From Thalassolituus oleivorans MIL-1 (lineage in GTDB: Bacteria; Pseudomonadota; Gammaproteobacteria; Pseudomonadales; Oceanobacteraceae): 64,000 nucleotides of DNA. The stretch is taken from positions 2,188,883 to 2,252,882 of the forward strand of contig NC_020888.1 of NCBI RefSeq assembly GCF_000355675.1, in the 5' to 3' direction. The position numbers and the translations under genes are program-made. The notes beneath the pieces are model-generated. The model was not told the DNA's origin, did no database searches, and was given only the letters and a program-made list of their open reading frames with translations. Below, piece by piece: positions 9,710 through 19,628 of this stretch (positions within the stretch are counted from its first letter, which is position 1; every line of letters starts with the position of its first letter).

Positions 9710-11158
9710 TTAACCACGTGCTGGATAGGTCGGATATTCCACACCACACACTTGCTGCGCAATACGCACAACCTGACGGCTGTAGCCGTACTCGTTATCG
9801 TACCAAACGTACAGATTTACGCGGTTGCCGTTAACGATGGTTGCTTTCGCATCCACAATACCTGCATGGCTATTACCCACGAAGTCAGTTGAAACAACTT
9901 CAGGAGAATTAACCCAATCAATTTGCTTTTGTACCGCTGAGTGCAAAGACTGTTCGCGTAGATAGTTATTAACTTCTTCCACGGTAACGTCTTTCTTCAA
10001 GTTCAATGACAAAATGGCCATAGAAACGTTTGGAGTTGGTACACGAATAGCGTTACCAGTTAACAAACCTTTCAATTCAGGCAATGCCTTGGCAACCGCG
10101 CTAGCGGCACCAGTCTCAGTGATAACCATGTTCAATGGCGCTGAGCGACCACGACGATCACCGCTATGATAGTTATCAATCAAATTTTGGTCATTGGTAT
10201 AAGAATGCACAGTTTCAACGTGACCATTCACAATACCGTAGGCATCGTTCATAACTTTCAACACAGGTGTAATAGCGTTGGTAGTACAAGAAGCCGCCGA
10301 TAAAATTTTATCTGATGCTTCAATATCACCATTGTTGATACCGTAAACGATGTTCTTCAACTCGCCTTTACCAGGAGCAGTCAGCAATACACGCGCAGTG
10401 CCCTTCGCTTCCAAATGCTGAGACAGGCCAGCTTGATCGCGCCATACACCAGTGTTATCAATCACCAATGCGTTTTTGATGCCGTACTGAGTGTAATCAA
10501 TTTCAGCAGGGTTATTGGCGTAGATGATCTTGATGTAGTTACCGTTCGCAATGATGGCTTCGTTTTCGTGATCAATGCTCAAAGTACCACGGAAAGTACC
10601 GTGTACTGAGTCACGACGCAGCAAGCTCGCACGCTTAACTAGGTCATCACCTTTACCACGACGAACCACGATTGCACGTAAACGTAGGCTATTACCTGCG
10701 CCCGCTTTCTCAATCATGATACGTGCGAGTAAACGACCAATACGGCCGAAGCCATAAAGAACAACATCGCGATCTTCAGAAATTGGAGCAGCATGGCCAA
10801 TAACGTCTTTCAATTCATCTGCAACAAATGCTGCAACGTCACGACCGTTGGCTTCTGCAGCGAACTTAACCGCCAATTTACCAATGTCGATGTGCGCTTG
10901 AGCAACATCTAATTCCAGCAATGCTTTCACAACTGGGAAAGTGTCATGCACTGACAGTGCTTGCTTTTCCATGTGACGCACAAACCGGTGCGCTTTAAGC
11001 AAATCGATAACGGAGCGGTTAACAACCGGACGACCGTAGATTGAAGTAACGATATTCTTCTTACGATACAAAGTACCAATAAGAGGAATCATAGATTCAG
11101 CGATGGCTTCACGGTCCATCCAGTCCTGCAAACAGACGTCGTGTTTGTCTTGGCTCAC
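9710..11158 (-). CDS. Glyceraldehyde-3-phosphate dehydrogenase, long form
   Basis: This is a phosphorylating GAPDH-type enzyme that interconverts glyceraldehyde-3-phosphate and 1,3-bisphosphoglycerate. At 482 residues it is about 140 longer than the usual ~335, because of an N-terminal helical extension (about 1-125) before the Rossmann motif YGFGRIGR. The catalytic Cys is in SAASCTTNAITP, about residue 290, and the His/substrate region is HSYTNDQNL. The start is GTG with GGAAGG upstream. P. aeruginosa has a similar long GAPDH beside mfd, which supports vertical descent. A gluconeogenic or Entner-Doudoroff role is plausible, but direction cannot be read from the sequence. Confidence 0.93.
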   Translation of the reverse strand: MSQDKHDVCLQDWMDREAIAESMIPLIGTLYRKKNIVTSIYGRPVVNRSVIDLLKAHRFVRHMEKQALSVHDTFPVVKALLELDVAQAHIDIGKLAVKFAAEANGRDVAAFVADELKDVIGHAAPISEDRDVVLYGFGRIGRLLARIMIEKAGAGNSLRLRAIVVRRGKGDDLVKRASLLRRDSVHGTFRGTLSIDHENEAIIANGNYIKIIYANNPAEIDYTQYGIKNALVIDNTGVWRDQAGLSQHLEAKGTARVLLTAPGKGELKNIVYGINNGDIEASDKILSAASCTTNAITPVLKVMNDAYGIVNGHVETVHSYTNDQNLIDNYHSGDRRGRSAPLNMVITETGAASAVAKALPELKGLLTGNAIRVPTPNVSMAILSLNLKKDVTVEEVNNYLREQSLHSAVQKQIDWVNSPEVVSTDFVGNSHAGIVDAKATIVNGNRVNLYVWYDNEYGYSRQVVRIAQQVCGVEYPTYPARG

Positions 11159-11324
11159 GGGTTCACCTTCCGTTAAAAATCAGTGGGCAAAATTCGGGGG
11201 CACATTATGCCCAGATACAATCGGTTTCACAAATGTTTGGCACTGCCAATATCACCATTTTGGTTAACAGTGTGTATGCCATTCGTTACACTAGCCGCCT
11301 TTTTACACCTTCTGCGGAGCATCC

Positions 11325-14300
11325 ATGGTCAGTCCACTCAGCCCTGAAATTCATAATCGCGCTGCCGAGCGTCGGTTCTGGGGGAGTTTGCAGGGCGCCA
11401 GCCAAGCATTAGCCATAGCCGCCGCAGCACAGCAACAGGCCGGTCTAACACTGGTAATTACTACCGATACCGGTAGCGCCTTACGCCTTGAAGAAGAAAT
11501 TCGTTTCTTCGCTCCGCATCTACCTGTTCTGCATTTCCCCGATTGGGAAATCTTGCCGTACGACGTTTTCTCGCCACACCAAGACATCGTCTCCCAGCGC
11601 ATCGCCACACTGAGTAAACTGCATGATCTAAAACAAGGGGTGCTCATTGTTCCAGTCACTACCCTGCTTCATCGCTTACCACCTAATAGCTTTTATCAAG
11701 GGCAGAGTTTTGTTTTAGATGTCGGTGGTAATTTTGATCCTGAGCATACCCGTCGCCAACTCGAAATCGCGGGTTATCACTGTGTCGATACCGTTTATGA
11801 GCACGGTGAGTTTGCAGTTCGTGGTGCCATTATGGATATTTATCCAATGGGCCAAGAGCTACCTTTCCGTGTCGATCTCGTCGATGACGAAATTGATTCG
11901 CTGCGAACGTTCGACCCGGAAAGCCAGCGCACAATCGACAAGGTAGATGCCATACGTATTTTGCCTGCGCGTGAGTTTCCATTAAACACGGCCGCTATTC
12001 GTACCTTTAAAGCACGTTGGTTTGATTTTTTCGAACATGACCCTAAAGCGTGCCCCGTCTTTACCGATGTCACTCAAGGTATTGCACCAGCCGGTGTCGA
12101 ATATTACTTACCACTATTTTTTAGCGATGATCTTGGCAATATTTTTGATCATTTACCGAAAAATACGCTGATTATTCACGATGCTCGTTTAGAAGAAGCA
12201 GCAAGCCAATTTCGTATAGACGTTGAACAACGCTATGAAAGTCGGCGCTATGATCGCTTGCGCCCTATTCTGGCGCCCGCTGAATTATTTTTAGCGACCA
12301 ACCAACTATTTGAAAAACTCAACGACTACCCACAAATTCAGTGGTTTTTAGAGGGTGCGCCAAAGCGCTCGGGCGCTATCGACTTCGATACCCAAGCACT
12401 GCCCGATGTCAGTGTTGATTCACGCTTAGAGCAACCGCTGCAGCGCTTGCAAACTTGGTTGAGCAACACCAATGGTCGGGTTTTATTTTGCGTCGAATCC
12501 GCCGGGAGGCGTGAAGCGCTGCGCGAACTGTTAGGCCGCATTCATATTCATCCGCAAGATGTCGTTGAGTGGCAAGAGTTTATCGACGGCGACGAACCGC
12601 TAGGTTTAATTATTGGGCCATTAGAGCAAGGCGCACAAATTGGTGACGATTTATTCGTTGTTACCGAAAATCAATTATTTGGCCAACGCATTCAACAACG
12701 TCGTCGCCGACAAAAGCAGAAAACTGATAGCGAATTAGTCGTTCGTGATTTATCGGAATTAAAAGAAGGCGCCCCCGTCGTCCATTTGGATCACGGCGTT
12801 GGTCGTTATATGGGCCTACAAATTCTCGACGCTGGCGGCCAAGTTAACGAATTTTTATTACTGGAATATGCTAACGGCGACAAATTGTATGTTCCTGTTT
12901 CTGCCTTGCATTTAATCTCTCGCTACGGTGGTGCAGAACATGAACATGCGCCGTTAAATAAATTAGGCACCGATAAATGGAGCCAAGCGAAGCGTAAAGC
13001 CGCCGAAAAAATCCGCGATACGGCAGCCGAGTTATTGGATATTTACGCGCGTCGCCAAGCGCGTAAAGGCTTTGCATTTACCGAACCCGATGACGATTAC
13101 AAACGCTTCTCCGCGGGCTTCCCATACGAAGAAACACCCGACCAGCAAACTGCAATTGATGCCGTAATTAGCGACATGACTGATATTCGTCCTATGGATC
13201 GCCTAGTGTGTGGCGATGTGGGCTTTGGTAAAACAGAAGTCGCTATGCGCGCCGCATTTTTAGCCGTACAAAGTGGTAAGCAGGTTGCTGTATTAGTCCC
13301 CACGACCCTGCTAGCGCAGCAGCACTATCAGAACTTTGCTGACCGCTTTGCTGAATGGCCTGTAAAAGTGGATGTGCTTTCGCGCTTTAATTCCGCCAAA
13401 GAAACCCAAGCCGCGCTTGAACGTATGGTGGAAGGTAAAACCGATATCGTTGTCGGCACGCATAAATTACTGCAAAAAGATGTGAAGTTTGAACATCTCG
13501 GATTATTGATTATTGATGAAGAGCACCGCTTTGGTGTAACGCAAAAAGAGCGTATTAAATCGCTTCGCTCCGAAGTCGATATTCTTACGTTAACAGCAAC
13601 GCCTATTCCACGTACTTTGAATATGGCGATGGCGAGTATTCGCGATTTATCGATTATTGCCACACCGCCAGCGAAACGATTAAGTGTTAAAACCTTTGTT
13701 CGTCAAAGCGATAACGCCACCATTAAAGAAGCGGTACTGCGTGAAATATTACGTGGCGGCCAAGTGTATTATTTACACAACGAAGTAAAAACCATCGAAA
13801 AAGTAGCCCGGGATTTAGCAGAATCGATTCCCGAAGCCCGCGTCGGCATTGCTCATGGACAAATGTCAGAACGCGAACTAGAAAGCGTGATGAGCGACTT
13901 CTACCACAAACGCTTCAATATGTTGGTATGTACCACCATTATTGAAACGGGTATCGATATTCCATCGGCCAACACCATTATCATTGATCGCGCCGATAAA
14001 TTTGGTTTAGCGCAGCTGCACCAGTTGCGAGGCCGTGTTGGCCGTTCTCACCATCAAGCCTATGCGTATTTACTCACGCCAGTAGATCGTAAGGTTACTA
14101 AGGACGCGGAAAAACGCTTAGAGGCGATTTCAGCAGCTCAAGATTTAGGCGCAGGCTTTATGCTGGCTACCCACGATTTGGAAATCCGTGGTGCGGGTGA
14201 ATTGTTAGGTGACGAACAGAGCGGGCAGATTGAAGCCATTGGCTTTACTCTCTATATGGAAATGCTAGAACAAGCCGTAAAAGCCATTCGCTCGGGCAAA

Positions 14301-14777
14301 GAACCTTCCGTCGACTTATCCATGCCACATGGCGCCGAAGTTAATATGTATACCCCAGCGTTAATCCCAGGCGACTATCTACCCGATGTAAACAGCCGCT
14401 TAACCCTGTATAAACGTATCGCCAGTGCGACCGATGATCATCAGTTGAAAGAGCTGCAAGTAGAGATGATCGACCGTTTTGGTTTGCTACCAGAGCCAGC
14501 GAAGCAACTATTTAGAGTTACATCACTCAAATTGCGTTTAACACCATTAGGCATCGTGCGTTTGGACGCCTCTGCCAGCCAAGGTAAGATCGAATTTGGT
14601 AGTGAAACCTCGATCAACCCGTTTGTGTTGATTAAACTAGTGCAAACACGCTCGGCCAGTTTCCGACTTGAAGATGGACATACCTTGCGTTTCTTCTTCC
14701 CAATGGACACTATCGAAAGTCGATTCAAAACCGTCGACCAGATTCTTACCGACCTGCAAAAGGACCCTAATTCGTGA
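11325..14777 (+). CDS. mfd: Transcription-repair coupling factor Mfd
   Basis: Mfd is a DNA translocase that removes RNA polymerase stalled at lesions and recruits UvrA. The 1150 residues match full length. In order there are a UvrB-like N-terminal module that includes FPDWEILPYD, an RNA-polymerase-interaction region around VVHLDHGVGRYMG (about 485), Walker A GDVGFGKTEV (about 630), the DEEH box IIDEEHRFG (about 728), helicase motif RADKFGLAQLHQLRGRVGRS, and the C-terminal TRCF domain. The ATG follows GCGGAG. The csiV start overlaps its end by four bases. Confidence 0.98.
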   Translation: MVSPLSPEIHNRAAERRFWGSLQGASQALAIAAAAQQQAGLTLVITTDTGSALRLEEEIRFFAPHLPVLHFPDWEILPYDVFSPHQDIVSQRIATLSKLHDLKQGVLIVPVTTLLHRLPPNSFYQGQSFVLDVGGNFDPEHTRRQLEIAGYHCVDTVYEHGEFAVRGAIMDIYPMGQELPFRVDLVDDEIDSLRTFDPESQRTIDKVDAIRILPAREFPLNTAAIRTFKARWFDFFEHDPKACPVFTDVTQGIAPAGVEYYLPLFFSDDLGNIFDHLPKNTLIIHDARLEEAASQFRIDVEQRYESRRYDRLRPILAPAELFLATNQLFEKLNDYPQIQWFLEGAPKRSGAIDFDTQALPDVSVDSRLEQPLQRLQTWLSNTNGRVLFCVESAGRREALRELLGRIHIHPQDVVEWQEFIDGDEPLGLIIGPLEQGAQIGDDLFVVTENQLFGQRIQQRRRRQKQKTDSELVVRDLSELKEGAPVVHLDHGVGRYMGLQILDAGGQVNEFLLLEYANGDKLYVPVSALHLISRYGGAEHEHAPLNKLGTDKWSQAKRKAAEKIRDTAAELLDIYARRQARKGFAFTEPDDDYKRFSAGFPYEETPDQQTAIDAVISDMTDIRPMDRLVCGDVGFGKTEVAMRAAFLAVQSGKQVAVLVPTTLLAQQHYQNFADRFAEWPVKVDVLSRFNSAKETQAALERMVEGKTDIVVGTHKLLQKDVKFEHLGLLIIDEEHRFGVTQKERIKSLRSEVDILTLTATPIPRTLNMAMASIRDLSIIATPPAKRLSVKTFVRQSDNATIKEAVLREILRGGQVYYLHNEVKTIEKVARDLAESIPEARVGIAHGQMSERELESVMSDFYHKRFNMLVCTTIIETGIDIPSANTIIIDRADKFGLAQLHQLRGRVGRSHHQAYAYLLTPVDRKVTKDAEKRLEAISAAQDLGAGFMLATHDLEIRGAGELLGDEQSGQIEAIGFTLYMEMLEQAVKAIRSGKEPSVDLSMPHGAEVNMYTPALIPGDYLPDVNSRLTLYKRIASATDDHQLKELQVEMIDRFGLLPEPAKQLFRVTSLKLRLTPLGIVRLDASASQGKIEFGSETSINPFVLIKLVQTRSASFRLEDGHTLRFFFPMDTIESRFKTVDQILTDLQKDPNS

Positions 14778-15556
14778 TTCAGTTCGTGGTTAATACAATG
14801 CGTACCGCTCTTCCCGCGACATTCATGTTGTTATGCTCCTCTATGGCTTGTGCTACTCCGTGGTATCGCGTGGAGGTGATGATCGTTGCCTATCTCGATG
14901 AGGCAAATATGGCGCAAGAGCACTGGGCTGCCGCTATCGCTAGCGATACCGACTCAAATCTTGCAACAGAGACAACGACTGAGCCATTAATCGACCCAAT
15001 TAACTCTATGACTTGGTGGTTAAACCCAAGTGCAGTCCAGCAGCGCTATAATGCGCTACTGGCTGGATATGATTTTTCCGATGTACCAACCGCTAAGCAA
15101 CTAGAGTTAGCAGCACCTGAACTCAATGATGCCATCGACCGTATCAACTACCGTAGTGATATGACAGTGGTATGGCATGAAGTATGGGCTGAACCGATTC
15201 AAGAAGAAGGATTGGCACTACCACACCCGCTACATATTGAATTGAAGCGCGACATGGATATCGAAATAACCGGGCAATTTAGCCTGCATCGCAGTCGCTA
15301 TTTGCACTTTAATACCGATATCTTAGTGCAGCACTACCATGATGTAGCGGAATCGCCGTTGGATGTATTAACACTACCCAGCAGTGACCAATCAGGCGAG
15401 TGGCTGCCAAGCGGTGAACAATCAGAAGCTCAACCCCACAGCATTCCATTGCGTGCATCCACTATTCGTCAAACCCGCCGCATGCGCAGCGGCGAATTAC
15501 ATTACCTCGACCATCCAATGCTAGGCATTGTGGTGAAGGTTACTCCGATCGAGTAA
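14774..15556 (+). CDS. csiV: CsiV-family periplasmic protein
   Basis: The 260-residue protein has an N-terminal signal peptide (hydrophobic stretch ending ACA before TPWYRVEVMI) and the conserved opening WYRVEVMIVAY of the CsiV family. In Vibrio cholerae CsiV is a periplasmic peptidoglycan-binding activator of LpoA and murein synthesis. The start is GTG at 14774, overlapping the mfd stop, with AAGGA nine bases upstream; an ATG at 14798 would also leave a signal peptide. The C-terminus carries RRMRSGELHYLDHPMLGI, typical of the family. Its place directly after mfd is conserved in other gammaproteobacteria. Confidence 0.85.
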   Translation: MIQFVVNTMRTALPATFMLLCSSMACATPWYRVEVMIVAYLDEANMAQEHWAAAIASDTDSNLATETTTEPLIDPINSMTWWLNPSAVQQRYNALLAGYDFSDVPTAKQLELAAPELNDAIDRINYRSDMTVVWHEVWAEPIQEEGLALPHPLHIELKRDMDIEITGQFSLHRSRYLHFNTDILVQHYHDVAESPLDVLTLPSSDQSGEWLPSGEQSEAQPHSIPLRASTIRQTRRMRSGELHYLDHPMLGIVVKVTPIE

Positions 15557-15582
15557 TACCACTTAACGATAGAGAAAGGCGA

Positions 15583-15987
15583 TTAATCATCGACGTCGTC
15601 TTTCTCGCCAACGACTTCCATATCATGCTTTTCAATGGCTTGAGCTAATTGCGCTCTTACATCATGCAAATCCGCTTCATCGTCATCAAGCGCGAGTAGC
15701 ATTCGATCTGCTCGACTACGGCTTAAACGATTACTCTTCCACTTACGCTCAAATCCGCCAGACGCAGCAATAGCAGTCAATACTGCGGCTAACGTCGTTA
15801 GCAAAGAAGCATGCTGGGTCATATTGATTTGAATCAGCGTACCAGCAAGAACACTGGCAATTATAGAGCCGAATAAAACGAGGTGATGAGCGAAACTCCA
15901 GCGTCGCTGAGCATGATAACGCTCATCGCGCCACTGCGAAATTCTTTCAATTAAGCGATTTTTTGCTGTATCCGAGGGAGGAACCAT
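15583..15987 (-). CDS. Small two-helix membrane protein, SLATT/DUF4231-like
   Basis: This 134-residue protein has a basic amphipathic N-terminus (RISQWRDERYHAQRRW), two membrane helices forming a hairpin (about 30-75), then a basic segment (ERKWKSNRLSRSRADR) and a charged helical tail. The layout resembles SLATT/DUF4231 two-helix proteins, some of which occur in anti-phage or conflict operons. The match is by pattern only and the function is unknown. AGGA precedes the ATG by eight bases. It lies 75 bases downstream of the GNAT-like gene on the same strand, inside an otherwise conserved neighbourhood. Confidence 0.7.
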   Translation of the reverse strand: MVPPSDTAKNRLIERISQWRDERYHAQRRWSFAHHLVLFGSIIASVLAGTLIQINMTQHASLLTTLAAVLTAIAASGGFERKWKSNRLSRSRADRMLLALDDDEADLHDVRAQLAQAIEKHDMEVVGEKDDVDD

Positions 15988-16062
15988 GACGACGTCCTAT
16001 TCGATTAGAGTGGCAACAGCACCACTCTAACCCAAGGTTCATTGTCGACCAAATGATAAAGA

Positions 16063-16839
16063 TCAAGCCAAACTCTTGCCGAATTTTTCTGCGCGAACTT
16101 TACGACGACCAAACATCAGTTTCTTGAAAAAGAAAACTATACAATCTAGTGAAATCTCAGCGACACATGGCAATTCTGTGCCACGCTGCCACGTAGGATT
16201 TAAGCGTTCGAACAGTTGAATATTGCGATTTTCGGCACGCATACTCGGCGAAATAGTTGCAACGTGACTTTTTAGGGCATGGTAGTTATCACCAAAATCT
16301 AACAACTGATTTTTTTCGTCATAAGCATATGGATATAAAGCCTTACAATACGTATCGACGACTTCTTTTAAATCAGCATTACGCTGGTTATCTGGATTTA
16401 TGCTCGGGTAATGTACAGGAACATTATTAGTCATTAACAAAAAGGTTTTGTAGCCTTTAGAGATCAATAACCAAAATACTTTAGCGCCACGATTTTTTAA
16501 TTTTGTTTTTACCGCCTGCAATGCAAATGCAGTATGCATTGCTTTATTACCCCAGTAAGCCTCCTCGACAATGGTATCACCACTGAATACACCAATTGCC
16601 TGCTCACCTTTATAAGTAATTGGCATTTCAGTCCAAGTACTAAAGCCAACGATACGCTTATTGGTTAGATCTTTTAATACAAACACACCCGACTTTTTAC
16701 TCATATCCAAAATGAAAGTATCTAGATCGGCATTCTCGTAGTAGTTATTAAAAATGGTGTGCATTTCTATCAACATAGGTACAGACACTTGGTTAATCGC
16801 AAAAAACTTACAAGACAAACGTGGCGACTTAGCAATCAT
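16063..16839 (-). CDS. Putative GNAT-like acyltransferase, unassigned
   Basis: I do not recognise this 258-residue protein with certainty. The N-terminal half looks like an acyltransferase/GNAT fold: a strand-helix start, then VFVLKDLTNKRIVGFSTWTEMP, in which an internal strand pair would bind acyl-CoA. The second half has aromatic-rich segments and a basic C-terminus (FFKKLMFGRRKVRAEKF). No signal peptide is seen. Base composition looks more A/T-rich than the neighbouring mfd and mtnP genes. It may be co-transcribed with the two-helix membrane protein that follows, and the pair looks like an accessory insertion. Confidence 0.6.
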   Translation of the reverse strand: MIAKSPRLSCKFFAINQVSVPMLIEMHTIFNNYYENADLDTFILDMSKKSGVFVLKDLTNKRIVGFSTWTEMPITYKGEQAIGVFSGDTIVEEAYWGNKAMHTAFALQAVKTKLKNRGAKVFWLLISKGYKTFLLMTNNVPVHYPSINPDNQRNADLKEVVDTYCKALYPYAYDEKNQLLDFGDNYHALKSHVATISPSMRAENRNIQLFERLNPTWQRGTELPCVAEISLDCIVFFFKKLMFGRRKVRAEKFGKSLA

Positions 16840-17170
16840 GTGGAGGCCTCGATCTGAGACACTAACATTTCTTATTAAGGTGAAATTTAGTGTCGGTAAT
16901 TATTATTTTTATGCATTTAGCTTACTTCGTTTTGGGCGAGTAATTATTGATAAATATCGAATCTTTAATCACTGGCGATCAACAGCACCTTGGACGCCCT
17001 ACTCTCAAATACCCTCCCGGCGATACCTGACAGTGCGTTCAATATATGAGAGATATTTCCGAGCGGCAACACTTTGTTACAGTCGGTTACCGACTTTACA
17101 GAACGAAAAGAAACGGTTGATTATGGCCACGCTTTTGAAATAGTGGCGAATAAAGACCCACAACAAACGA
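16840..17170. other. Non-coding gap, A/T-rich
   Basis: The region upstream of the GNAT-like gene is A/T-rich near 16880-16960. Plus-strand frames here have no ribosome site and no recognisable protein. I see no tRNA, repeat or mobile-element end. Confidence 0.4.
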
Positions 17171-17172
17171 AA

Positions 17173-17196
17173 AAGGCCACCCATACGGGCAGCCTT
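17173..17196 (-). terminator. Terminator of mtnP
   Basis: The stem is AAGGC..CCC / GGG..GCCTT with a two-base internal mismatch, an ATAC loop and an adjoining A-run that becomes a U-tract in the minus transcript. It lies just after the mtnP stop. Confidence 0.7.
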
Positions 17197-17224
17197 AGCT
17201 CAAGCCTAGCCCACCAATTAAGCA

Positions 17225-18016
<792 letters not shown>

Positions 18017-18053
18017 CTATTACGTCGTACTTAAATTCGTTTGATTAACTTTT

Positions 18054-19094
18054 CTAGGCAATGCGTCCGGCCAATAACAGGCGCGCTTTTACGGCCTGAT
18101 AGCGCTCTGGGTCAATGTCGTAACTGGCGGGTATTAATTGCGCTAGGCTTAAGCTCTGATAACCGTTGCTCTGTAGCTCGCGCACTGCCGCCACAATATG
18201 CTCGGCGCCTTCGCGGTTGTTACAAGCAAGCAGAGCATTACATCCCGCACGTGCAGCAAGGCTGGCACGTTGGAAATAATCACCACCGCTGGCTGCGCCC
18301 GCCATTGATAAGTCGTCACTGAAAATAACACCAGTAAATTGCAATTCAGTGCGCAAACAGCCCTGTAGCCACTTCGCTGAAAATCCAGCAGTGTTATCGG
18401 CATCAACGGCAGGATAACGCACATGTGCCGGCATAATGCCGACAAGCTGCTGTCGATCCATTAAATGCTTAAACGGCGCAATGTCACCGTTAATCTCGGC
18501 GCTAGAACGATTATCAATCGGCAACTCGTGGTGCGAATCGCCAATAACTGCCCCATGCCCAGGAAAATGCTTCCCAACAGCGCACATTCCAGCATCTTGC
18601 ATACCACTAACCCACGCCTGCGATAATGCCATAACGCTTTCAGCGTTATGACCAAAAGCACGATCACCAATTACCCGCGAACAATCGCGTTCAATATCCA
18701 GTACTGGCGCGTAACTTAAATCGACACCGTGTTGCAGCAACTCTACCGCCATTAACCAACCAAGATCTCGAACATCTTGCAGGGTTTGGTCAGGGTTTTT
18801 CAGGTAGTCATTTTCGAAACTCAGCATCGCGGGCAACCTTGTAAAGCCCTCGCGAAAACGCTGCACTCGCCCGCCTTCTTGATCCACACTGATCAATAGA
18901 TCAGGGCGTATTTCATGTAAGGCTTGGGTTAAGCGCTGCAATTGCTGCGGCGATTGATAATTACGACTAAATAAAATTAAACCGCAAATTTCTGGCTGCA
19001 TTAAAAAGGTTTTATCATTCGCGGTTAGCTCAAACCCCGCAATATCAGCAACCACACCGATAGCGTTATTTTGAATGATTAAAGGTTGCGACAT
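18054..19094 (-). CDS. nagZ: Beta-N-acetylhexosaminidase NagZ
   Basis: NagZ is a cytoplasmic family 3 glycoside hydrolase that removes GlcNAc from GlcNAc-1,6-anhydroMur peptides during cell-wall recycling. The 346 residues include SVDQEGGRVQR, the hallmark KHFPGHGAVIGDSHHELP (catalytic His loop, about residues 170-190) and FSDDLSMAGA with the nucleophile Asp. There is no signal peptide, as expected. AGGA lies eight bases before the ATG. The start lies 16 bases inside the L,D-transpeptidase gene, which couples two wall-related genes. Confidence 0.95.
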   Translation of the reverse strand: MSQPLIIQNNAIGVVADIAGFELTANDKTFLMQPEICGLILFSRNYQSPQQLQRLTQALHEIRPDLLISVDQEGGRVQRFREGFTRLPAMLSFENDYLKNPDQTLQDVRDLGWLMAVELLQHGVDLSYAPVLDIERDCSRVIGDRAFGHNAESVMALSQAWVSGMQDAGMCAVGKHFPGHGAVIGDSHHELPIDNRSSAEINGDIAPFKHLMDRQQLVGIMPAHVRYPAVDADNTAGFSAKWLQGCLRTELQFTGVIFSDDLSMAGAASGGDYFQRASLAARAGCNALLACNNREGAEHIVAAVRELQSNGYQSLSLAQLIPASYDIDPERYQAVKARLLLAGRIA

Positions 19095-19597
19095 GGGATA
19101 GTCCTAAAACTGTGTGCCTGAATCCAAACGGGGGTACCCGCAGATACACGATCAAATAGATCAACGACATCTTGGTTACGCATACGGATACAACCATGTG
19201 ACAGCGGCACCCCCATAGGCTCACTATCCGGTGTGCCGTGAATATAGATATAACGACGTGCACTATCGACATTACCAAAGCGATTGCGACCGATTTCTTG
19301 CCCTTGTAACCAAAGAATACGAGACAAGATCCAATCTCGATTAGGATAACGCTGAGCAAGCTCAGGCGAATAACGTTCACCTGTGGGACGACGACCAACA
19401 AAAACACTGTTAAGCGGCTGTTCAGCGCCAATGCAGGCTCTAATTTTATGCCATCCACGAGGAGTACAATTAGACCCCTCTGCCTCTCCAGCTCCATTCA
19501 GCGCTGTCGATACCGGATATTGAATACATAGCCCTGCGCTGGTAAAGCGCAGAAGCTGGTCTTCAATAGATATTTCGATCAGACATTCGTCCGACAT
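19079..19597 (-). CDS. L,D-transpeptidase (YkuD) family protein
   Basis: The 172-residue protein is essentially one YkuD catalytic domain. The active-site motif is YIHGTPDSEPMG...SHGCIRMRN, with catalytic Cys at about 139. Family members form 3-3 cross-links or attach proteins to murein. No signal peptide or membrane segment is present, so a cytoplasmic or otherwise exported location must be considered; L,D-carboxypeptidase-like or recycling activity is possible. GGAGCG precedes the ATG. It is followed, with overlap, by nagZ. Confidence 0.88.
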   Translation of the reverse strand: MSDECLIEISIEDQLLRFTSAGLCIQYPVSTALNGAGEAEGSNCTPRGWHKIRACIGAEQPLNSVFVGRRPTGERYSPELAQRYPNRDWILSRILWLQGQEIGRNRFGNVDSARRYIYIHGTPDSEPMGVPLSHGCIRMRNQDVVDLFDRVSAGTPVWIQAHSFRTIPCRNL

Positions 19598-19628
19598 GTT
19601 CGCTCCAAGAAGCTGACGCTAAAAACAA

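Noticed and set aside
16754-17143. A 129-codon plus-strand frame across the gap before the GNAT-like gene
   Set aside because: It begins inside the opposite gene, lacks a ribosome site and shows no domain pattern.
19066-19497. A 143-codon frame overlapping the L,D-transpeptidase
   Set aside because: It is another frame of the same strand inside the transpeptidase gene. Its hydrophobic run is a by-product; the catalytic motif is in the other frame.
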